Assembly (NCBI GenBank): GCA_015680685.1
Contig: MNCI01009454.1
Location: forward strand, 138,212-202,211
From: Gnetum montanum
Taxonomy: Eukaryota > Streptophyta > Gnetopsida > Gnetales > Gnetaceae
Direction of reading: 5' to 3'
DNA length: 64,000 nt
Shown: positions 56,240 to 64,000 of the stretch, piece by piece
How positions within the stretch are numbered: position 1 is the first letter of the stretch
How the letters are laid out: every line of letters begins with the position of its first letter
Made by a program: the position numbers and the translations under genes
Notes under the pieces: model-generated
Database searches by the model: none
What the model was told of the DNA's origin: nothing
The model's input: only the letters and a program-made list of their open reading frames with translations

Positions 56240-57100
56240 TTCATTGATGTGTGATGTTGCATGTTCGATGTAATACAGCTTCAAGTACGAATGGTTCACT
56301 AGATTGGCAAACTCATTTCCATCTTGATCAGCAAGCTTGAATGCTCCATTGTTGTAGGCCTTAGTGACTAGGAAAGGCCCTTCCTAGTCGGCTAAGAATT
56401 TATCTATAGGTTCATGAATGACCTTGAGAACTAAGTCCCCTTTTTCGATCAGGCACTAATGTTGGTTGTGATGATGCTTTCGCCATTACGTTTCTTGATA
56501 TTGTTCAATGCGATTAAGCATGTGCATACAATCCTCCTCTATTAAGTTGAGGTCTATGGTTCGTAACTCATTAGTTTGACATTCTTCAATGAAATATGAG
56601 AGGATCACTTCAAGTAATGGAACCTACAATTTAAGTGACAAAATGACTTCAAACCTGTTAACAAGGCTATAAAGTGTCATATCTATTACTGTTTGGTGTG
56701 TTGTGTGGTAGGCCCAGAGTACATAGACTAGTTTCTCATGCCATCATCATTTGTTGTTGCTTATAATTTTCTTGAGAAGGTTGATGATGACCTTGTTAGT
56801 GGCCTCTACTTGGCCATTTTCCTGGGAGTAGTATGGAAATGAAAAGAAATGTTTAATGCCAAAGCACTCACAAATGACTTTGGTTTTGGTACTACTAAAC
56901 TGTGGCCCATTATTCGTTACTATGGTCATGGATAAGCCAAAATAGGTCACTATGTTATCTAACATGAATTTACAAACTTGTTGTGATGTTGTTTTCCTAA
57001 GGGGAATAGCCTCAACCCATTTGGTGAAATACTTAGTTGTGGTTATTATGAAGCTATGCCATGTGGAGGACTTAGGCATCATGTATTTGATGATGTTCAA
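56240..57100 (-). pseudogene. Element E integrase remnant
   Basis: A 117-codon open stretch (57100-56747) carries the core: TTTKYFTKWVEAIPL has Lys at the first Asp position, IVTNNGPQFSS has Asn at the second, and ENGQVEATNK keeps the Glu. Further left, GDLVLKVIHEPIDKFLAD, EGPFLVTKAYNNGAFKL and EFANLVNHSYLKLYY give the C-terminal chromatin- or DNA-binding tail of Tat-type integrases. With two catalytic residues gone it is inactive. Confidence 0.88.
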
Positions 57101-57319
57101 GCCCCAACATTAGAATGGCCATGTGATTTATGTTGTATGTAATTCAACTAGTGGCATGTGCATTAAGTTGCCTTAACTTTGAAAAATGTCTCATGTTTTA
57201 AACTTTGAGACACAGTCATGCTTCATTATAAGGTCAATAGTACCCTAGCTATTTGATTTATCCCTATGTGATGATTTTAATGCATTTACTATGCGTATAT
57301 GAATCTAGGTCATTGTAAG

Positions 57320-57665
57320 CCATGGGAAGTTTGTTAGTTTAAAGCCTTGATGTGCCCCATGCTAGTTTAAGGCTATAAAGGAAGTGCCATTGATAGTTTT
57401 AGGCCATTTTAGGCTACATGTTTGCTAGTTTTAGGCCATTCCAAGCCATAGTGATAATGATAGTTTAGTGCCATTCCAAGCCTTTGCAAAGGAATTAAAG
57501 TGATAGTTTTAGGCCATTCTAGGCTACTAAGTTGCTAGTTTAAGGCCATAATAGGCCAGCTGTTGCTAGTTTAAGGCCATTCCAAGCCACAGCAATGGAA
57601 ATCAAGGAAGATAGTTTAAGGTTGTTCTAAGCTACAACATTACCAATTTAAGGCCATGAAGGTCC
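57320..57665. repeat. Minisatellite of about 35 bp around gctagtttaaggccattc
   Basis: Ten units alternate g(c/a)tagttt(a/t)aggccatt and c(c/t)a(a/g)gc(c/t)a. It lies between the protease and integrase remnants, where the polymerase is expected. Confidence 0.82.
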
Positions 57666-58040
57666 AAGTATCGCTTTCTCTCTTTTGTAATTTTGGATTT
57701 TATGATTTTTTATTTTTTATTTTTTATATTTTTGCATTTTTATGTTCTTTTAAAGTAATAACTACAAAAGCATAAACTCACAAAAAAATGTGTGAACAAA
57801 GTGGATAAATGCGAAAACCAAGCAAATAAATGTGTAATCTAAGCAATTTAGCTAAATGCAAATAACATGCTACCATGATAATATAATGAAAAAAAATGCA
57901 ACAAAAGTAAAGAGTAGTGTATAGGGCAAGCAGAAGTGAATAGTGGGTAGGCACCTAGTGTGTTTTGGACTAAGGGGACACCTCAATCGCACAATTGCTT
58001 CCTAACCTGATGTGGGTTAAGGGGCACATAGGGCCTGGAT
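57666..58040 (-). other. Position expected for the element E polymerase, without coding sequence
   Basis: T-rich then A-rich sequence with no polymerase or RNase H motif on either strand. Together with the minisatellite it replaces an expected 1.5-2 kb of pol. Confidence 0.55.
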
Positions 58041-58048
58041 TGCACTAT

Positions 58049-58702
58049 CTAGTATTCTCCTTGACCCTCACTTGCTATGTTAAAGGGCAACTCTGCCCAA
58101 AGAGCATCCTCCAGGAGGTCACTGGCTTTCACTACTTCTTCGGGTGCATTAGCCTCATGCATTTTATTATTTACCATAAGTGCATCATTAGGAAATTCAA
58201 TCTTCAACCCTTGCTCCATATCTACATTGTTAATGGCCAAAGGGGCTGTGTTATTACCATGGATGATAACTTCACCACCTCCATATGGAAGGTGGATCTC
58301 TTGATGAATTAAAGAGAAGATGGCTCATAACTGGGCTAGCCAAGGCTTGCCTAGTGTTAGGTTAAAGCCTAACATCTCCTCTATGATGATAAATTTGGTA
58401 GCAGTGGGAAATTACTCCCCTGCTACAAAAGCTATGGTGATTGTGCCCTTGATAATGACACATGATCCATTGAAGGATTTCAGACATGTGGTTTTCATTG
58501 GCTTGACCTAGTCTATGAGGCCTAGCTTATCTATGATGGTGTATGGAATTACATTTTTTGTGACTTCATTGTCAACGTGCACCCTACAAATATTGCATTG
58601 ATTGATGCATATGGTAATAAATATCGAAGTCATTATGACCTCACCCTTCTCAAGATTGACCTTAATTACCTCATTGCAAAATGATAAGGAAGTGGAACTC
58701 AA
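58049..58702 (-). pseudogene. Element E protease remnant and linker
   Basis: VHVDNEVTKNVIPYTIIDKLGL is the N-terminal part; the usual D(G/S/T)GA reads DNEV. KSFNGSCVIIKGTITI and FIIIEEMLGFNLTLGKPWLA follow, the latter matching the YxLLLGRPWL block. The linker has KIEFPNDALMVNN and an acidic stretch. Confidence 0.8.
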
Positions 58703-59323
58703 TTCCTATAGTGTAGGGGACAACATATCTTCATGGATGGAGTTCTAATCTATAGGAATGTCCTCTATGATAAGAATGGAGGTTAACATTTGTACCAGTG
58801 CCTCGCGATGGTGGATGAAGTCATGACTAGGCCATACAATCTTAATGTTATATTTTTTTGCTTGAGTTCTTGCTTGACTTAGGCTAATGCATCCATGAAG
58901 TCATCGTCCTTGGCCATGTTTTTATTGGCTTTCACTTCCTCCATGTGTCTTAAGAGATGGATCTCTCACAAAGGTGACTTGGGGTTTGTTGGCTTGGCCT
59001 GTGTAGGCCTCAATGCTTGGTTATGATTTGTTGGTTATGGCCTCCTTAGTTGGTTTGGCCATGATGATCATAGATATAGGGACCAGCTTTGGCAAACCAA
59101 GTGCTATCTGGTCTTGATGTTGCCTAATCATTCTATCTACGAGACACTCATTGGGCCTTCCAGGTTACCACTTAGAAGGTTTGCTAATGTTGCTAGTAGG
59201 ATTAGCCCTTGGATGGGAAGGGACCAATGCATTAGCTATCACTAGGCTTTGGATAGGTGAAGTTTTAGCACATTGTGACACCTTAACAATGATGGACAGT
59301 TGAACTATTATTATTGTGACATG

Positions 59324-61400
59324 CTATGGGGCCTGAACCACAAAGGGTGTTGTGGGAATTTGAGGTGGCACTATGACAATAAATGGAACCCTCAAACACA
59401 TAGTGGCCAAGGAGACCCTTACACTAATAGAGGACACACAAACCATGAATGGCCGCAACATCAGTTCTGGGTTTTCATCAATGCTAATATTGTTTATGAC
59501 ATACCCAACATCATCTACATTTAGAGGGTTCTTGTACATCCTCATAGATTGGTTGTGTAGCCTAACTAGGTTTGTAGCATCAAGGACCAACTTGCCTCTA
59601 TCGATCATCTTTTGTACATCATCTTGTAGGGCTAGGAAAAAGTTTCTGTTATGACTAGACAACTAGTGGTAATTGAAGAACTGATCTAGTCTCAAATGTT
59701 TTGTGACTAGGGGCTTATTTTGCACTGCTAAAGTGAGGTTTCTAAGAAACTTGTAGTATCTATCATGCCTTTTATGAGAATCTTTAAACATTTGCTTATA
59801 TTGGATGTGCTTGGCCTGTAATAGTTATTTTCATAGCTTTGAGGGATTCAATGGTAATGAGGTGTACTTGGAGTGATCCTTGAGCTTGAAGTTAGGCCTC
59901 AAAGTAGCTTGCACTATGGCCACTAGTGACATGGGTTGGCTAGTTGTCGTAGTGCTAAGGTTGGTGATTTTGTTGTTAGCCGAGGCTTTAGGTTGCCTAG
60001 TCATTGGCCTCAGGTTACTTGGTTTGGCCTCTTTGGCCACAACCACCACCATTACATTTTATTTCCTCTTATCCTTGTCCCTCTTTGCATGTAGGTTTTT
60101 GTAGGCTACATTGGCTAGGTCCTTACTAGCTTCTACCACATTCTGTATGTTCTTAGTCTAGGCAAAGGCTTGGCTTAGGGACTGTCGACCCAAGTAGTAT
60201 AGGTTTGACTTTATGAAATCATTAACTATGCCCTTAAAGATGACTAAGAGGTGTGTTTTGGCTATTGGCTCTTGTATTTTATTTAATGAGGTACTCTAGC
60301 ATTGAATAAATTTTTGTACGAGCTCTAGGTGGCCCTGCTTAATTTGCATCAATTGGTTCAAGGTTGCTTCCAACTTCAAGTTGTACTTGAAGTAAGTCAT
60401 AAACTAGAATGCCACAAAGGGCAAGTTGAAAGAAATAGTTGCATCATAATGCATGCATTATGTCTGATGGGTTGCCACTACAGACATCGATCTAAGCCTA
60501 ATAAAGTGGGAAGGTGATGCCAGTGTTATGATCATCTTGAGGAGGATGGGTGAGTTGAACTAAGGAGGGGCCAAACTAGGGATTACTTGTTGGAAGATGG
60601 TGGAAAACAAGACCTCGTGTTTAGATTGAGCTTCAAACTTATCCTCTTCCTCCTATAAGGCTTCCTCATACTTAGTTCCCATGTCATGCTCACCTACTCA
60701 GATCAACTGAGATAATAACCAATGTGGGACTCTGTGAGTAGGATGATGTCAAATGAGAAAGGGATATACTCTCGTCCATCTTAGTGGATTAGTTCAAAGT
60801 CCTATTTTGCCTCCATGTCAAGGCAATCTATAGCTAACCCTACTTGGATCTTTATACATATGAATTTTTATTACTCATTGTTAAGCATGGCATACTCTAG
60901 GTCTTGGCCACATAGCCTCAGGGATTGCCTTAGGTTGGCCATCACGAGATTCACAGGGTTGTCAATCCTAGTCTCCTATTTCATAGGTAAGATATCAAGT
61001 ACATTTGAAACTAACATTAGATGTTGATCTGGGTTCATGGTTGCAAATCGAGTTGTAAAGGGAAACTATGGAGGTTGTTGGCTACAAAATACAGTGGACC
61101 AAAAACTAACTCTATTTGGGCTAATACCACTAACTACACTATCCACTGTGGAGAGCTAACTACATTTTCTATGCTAACTACACTCTCCACTGTGAAGAGC
61201 CAACTACACTCTCCATAAAAAATAGTTGACTACACTATCTACGCTGGAGACGACTATGCTCCAACTAAGGATAACAAGAACTTAGCAAAACAGTAGAGGG
61301 AAGTGCAATTTGGGATTACTACATGCAATCCCAGGGGAACCAACAATGGGGTCCTATATACACTGATGGATTAGTGGACAACTACAATGTAGAGAGCTCA
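59324..61400 (-). pseudogene. Element E gag remnant
   Basis: The capsid-like part near 60960-60850 reads NPVNLVMANLRQSLRLCGQD. A Lys-rich piece lies at 60100-60040. The C-terminal 112-codon frame (59662-59324) begins SSHNRNFFLALQDDVQKMID, the HDTEECxxLKxxIExLI block typical of Tat gag proteins with its Cys replaced, followed by RGKLV and a Pro/Val-rich end. Heavily interrupted. Confidence 0.7.
61130..61262. repeat. Short array of aactacactctcc units
   Basis: Five or six units of (c/g)taactacactctcca(c/t)(t)gtg(g/a)agag recur in about 130 bases. The same words build the hairpins in the LTRs of element E. Confidence 0.65.
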
Positions 61401-61438
61401 TGAAACAACCTTAATAGAATTTCAATAAAGAAGGTTAG

Positions 61439-61455
61439 GTCCTCCTTCTAGCACC
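61439..61455 (-). other. Primer-binding site of element E
   Basis: The minus strand reads cggtgctagaaggagga, the same site as in the small non-coding element (ttggcactagaaggaggg at 17356). The first base is mutated from T. The tRNA was not identified. Confidence 0.7.
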
Positions 61456-61456
61456 G

Positions 61457-62877
61457 AAAACTATAATAATTGAAAACATTGATGGCTAGAACACCGAGGT
61501 TCATGGATGCATAGCCTAACCTTGAGTCCATGTGAGGGCCTGCTGGAGGTAGAGATGGGCATCCTAAATAGTCTTGTTGAACATATAGGAACTTAACATA
61601 TGCAACCAAGGTGTAGTACAATTAGCCATAATGTTGATGTGAAATAGTGCTAAGTGTTCAAATGGTTTCAATGGTGTTAATAAGGTCAAGTGTAGTCAAG
61701 AGTTTCAACGAAAATAGGGGTGTCAACATGCAAAGACCTCCACCAAAGTGTAGCTATAGATGCATCTATGTGGTAAAATAGTAAAAAATGTGAATAAAAT
61801 GCTAAAAATGCAAAGAAAGATAAAGAGAAGTGGAACACCACTGCAAATGGGGCTGAGTGTAGTTAACACCAAAAGGGTTTAGAAGATACACAATATATAA
61901 TAGGTGCAATGGACAGCGTAGTTACAATCTTGGGGATGTTTGGCCATGAAGACTGGCATTCCATTGAGATGTCTACATCTGCTAGGTTGGCTATCATAGT
62001 GTACCATTGGCTGTAGTGTTCTAGTGGGCTGTAGTGAGCTACGGTGGTTTGCAACTCCATTAGTATGCCTTTGGTTCTCTCCCAAGTGCTTCTTAGGTTT
62101 GGCAAGTCTCTAGTTTGCTGATTCTCAAATTCTCCAACCCTAAAAACATTGAGGGTATGGGTATTTATAGGTCTAGGATTAGCACGAAACATAGGATGGT
62201 TTCCATGTGGTAGAGGGAACAGTTGGAACTATGCTGTCATCCAACTACACTCTCCACTGGGCTAGTGGTGTTATGCTTTGTTGTGCTCTATTGGACTCTG
62301 CAAGCTGTGACTACATTGCCAGCTGCATGTGTGTTGAGAAGATCACAAGGTATCTAAAAAATGCAACTTTAGAGACTACACTTTGGGGCTACATTCTCCA
62401 CTATCTTCTGTGAGGTCAAGTGTAGTTACAATTTTTGGGCCAAAAGGATGTACAAAAAGGAAGCATTTTGCTAACTATGCTTGCCAAAGGTGAGTTGGAG
62501 CTAAGCTGAATGCCGATGCTATGTTGTGGAGGCTACTAGAGATTTTTCTTGCTCACTATGCTTGACTATGCTCTAGAATGGGGGAGAGCATAGTCTCACA
62601 CATAAAAAATTTGCAAAACTTGATGTTCATGCTAACTATGCTCTCCATTGAAGGATAACTACACTCTGGGGTAATTGAGAGCATAGTGCCAACACTTAGA
62701 AAAATTTGTAGTGACTAGCTTTATGCTGAAACTTAGACAAAACTACAAACCTAGCTTTTGTGTTAACTATGCTCTCCATTACAGGCTAACTATACTCTAA
62801 AGTAATGGAGATCATAGTCCCAACACTTAAAAAAATCTACAATTGGGATGCCATATTCTAGATTTGGTGGTGTTTCA
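61457..62877 (-). repeat. Element E 5' LTR, complete
   Basis: It begins (minus strand) TGAAACACC at 62877 and runs to the PBS, about 1.42 kb. TATA-like gtatttatagg lies at 62160-62170 on the plus strand, but orientation is unclear. Three hairpin units lie at about 62555-62830. The boundary next to the PBS is approximate. Confidence 0.75.
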
Positions 62878-62882
62878 ATCAC

Positions 62883-64000
62883 CAACTCTCTAATGATGAA
62901 TTTGATGAAACCAACTGGGGAGAGTTGGAGATCCCTGAAAGTTTCAAACATGAGCCCCTTGAGTTGAAATATTTACCAATCAAAATGAAATATATCTTTG
63001 TGAATAATGGGAAGCTAGTTATCTTCAATGTCAACCTTGCTCTTATGTAGAAAAAGAAGCTATTAGAGGTGGTTAACAAATGACCAACAACCTTTTCGTG
63101 GTCACATTCGAAGCTCACAGGGATTGATCCTATGATATGCCAGCACGGTATCTACACATATCCTTCCATTAAGCTACAGAGGCTACTGTAGTGATGGTTG
63201 AACCCCAAACTCAAGCAGATCGTCAAAGAGGAGATTGATCAACTCCTCAAAGTGGGATTCATCTATCCCATTGTAGATAGTGAGTGGGTTAGTCCACTTG
63301 TGATAGTACCAAAGAAAGGTGGAAAGTGGAAGGTCTATATCAATTTCAGACTATTGAATATGGCAACTTACAAAGACCACTTTCTATTTCCATTTGTGAA
63401 CCAAGTGTTGAACACCATTTCTAGGCATTACTACTACAACTTTCTAGATGGTTATAGTGGCTATAACTAAATTCAAATCACACCAAAGGATCAAGCCAAA
63501 ACAACATTCACAAGTCCCTGGGAAACTTTTGCATATAGAAAGATGTCTTTTGGCCTATGTAAAACCCCTACAACATTCCAATGCCTTATCTTAAGCATCT
63601 TCCAATAGTAGATTGGTAGTAGGATGGAAGTCTTTATTGATAACTTTTCCACCTATGGGGCTACATTTGAGTAAGCCCTTGAACATCTTAAGTAAGTGCT
63701 AAAAAGATGTGTGAAGATAAACCTCTGGCTCCACTAGCAAAAAAGCCATTTGATGGTCTAGGAAGGCATTGTTTTGGGGCATAAAATTTCAAATAAAGGG
63801 ATCAAGGTGGACCTTAAAAAAATAAGGATCATCCAAGGAATTACCAAATAACTAGAAATAGTCAAAGATGTGAGGTCATTCCTTGGACACATAGGCTACT
63901 ACTGGTGATTCGTTGAGAATTTCTCTAAGATCACTAAACTATTGGTGGAGCTAACACATAAGGATGTTCCATTTGTCTGGACCATGGAATGCAAGCATGC
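62883..64000 (+). pseudogene. Element C reverse transcriptase remnant, cut by the window end
   Basis: It resumes C after E with WGELEIPESFKHEPLELKYL and NNGKLVIFNVNLAL. IDPMICQHGIY, VKEEIDQLLKVGFIYPIVDS, EWVSPLVIVPKKGGKW and YYYNFLDGYSGYN follow, with 90 open codons at 63198-63467. The catalytic site reads VFIDNFSTYG, so the second Asp of FMDD is Asn. SFLGHIGYYW and LVELTHKDVPF lead into RNase H at the window end. Confidence 0.9.

Larger units (their letters stand above)
53608..62877 (-). mobile_element. Element E: Tat-like Ty3/gypsy element, minus strand, inserted in C
   Basis: Reading leftwards: LTR (62877-61457), PBS, gag, protease, then a gap where the polymerase should be, integrase, two minisatellites, a Cys-rich tandem repeat, polypurine tract, trimmed LTR (54397-53608). 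The integrase blocks (GQVEATNK, EGPF) and the gag LALQDDV...MIDRGKL motif fit the Tat lineage. C sequence resumes at 62883. Confidence 0.88.
50298..64000 (+). mobile_element. Element C: Athila-like retrotransposon split by element E
   Basis: It has a 5' LTR with internal deletion, a PBS, gag and protease up to 53605, then element E, then the polymerase from 62883 to the window end. The gene order and blocks match A and B. RNase H, integrase and the 3' LTR, if present, lie beyond 64000. Confidence 0.88.

Overview
The window reads as plant nuclear DNA from a large, repeat-rich genome. It is AT-rich on both strands and packed with old LTR retrotransposons of three plant groups: Athila-like and Tat-like Ty3/gypsy, and Ty1/copia. 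No intact host gene is visible. The deep decay and nesting suggest a genome that clears retroelements slowly, such as a gymnosperm; that placement is inference. Nearly every recognisable coding stretch is a broken retroelement gene.

Layout: 1-346 is the end of an Athila-type LTR. 1231-1962 holds unidentified minus-strand frames, and 2090-3690 a three-copy tandem repeat of about 545 bp. Element A (4215-15081) is a complete but decayed Athila-like element with 5-bp target duplications, gtgtg. 16668-18785 is a non-coding LTR-type element with a 116-bp interior and unequal LTRs (684 and 1318 bp), because a 159-bp repeat has expanded in one LTR; its target duplications are ggctc. 21570-22333 is a solo LTR with attat duplications. 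23.1-25.9 kb is the least transposon-like stretch, with a 195-codon minus-strand frame, a second frame and a TATA box. 26.1-27.5 kb is a two-level tandem repeat. 27.8-29.4 kb is an Athila-like remnant, followed by a plus-strand copia 3' end (29.4-30.4 kb) and a truncated minus-strand copia element (31.0-34.2 kb).

Element B (35668-44481) is Athila-like, has complete LTRs, and has lost RNase H and the integrase core in frame. It abuts a minus-strand gypsy element F (44.5-48.7 kb). Element C starts at 50298 and leaves the window at 64000. It is split by element E (53608-62877), a minus-strand Tat-like element whose left LTR has been trimmed together with part of C.

A, B, C, G and the solo LTR share one LTR end architecture, and A, B and C share a PBS resembling the 3' end of tRNA-Asp. 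E and the small non-coding element share a different PBS, so a Tat-like relative of E is the best candidate for having mobilised the small one. Five assembly gaps (two N runs, three single Ns flanked by duplicated sequence) interrupt the annotation. Element names A to I are local labels.
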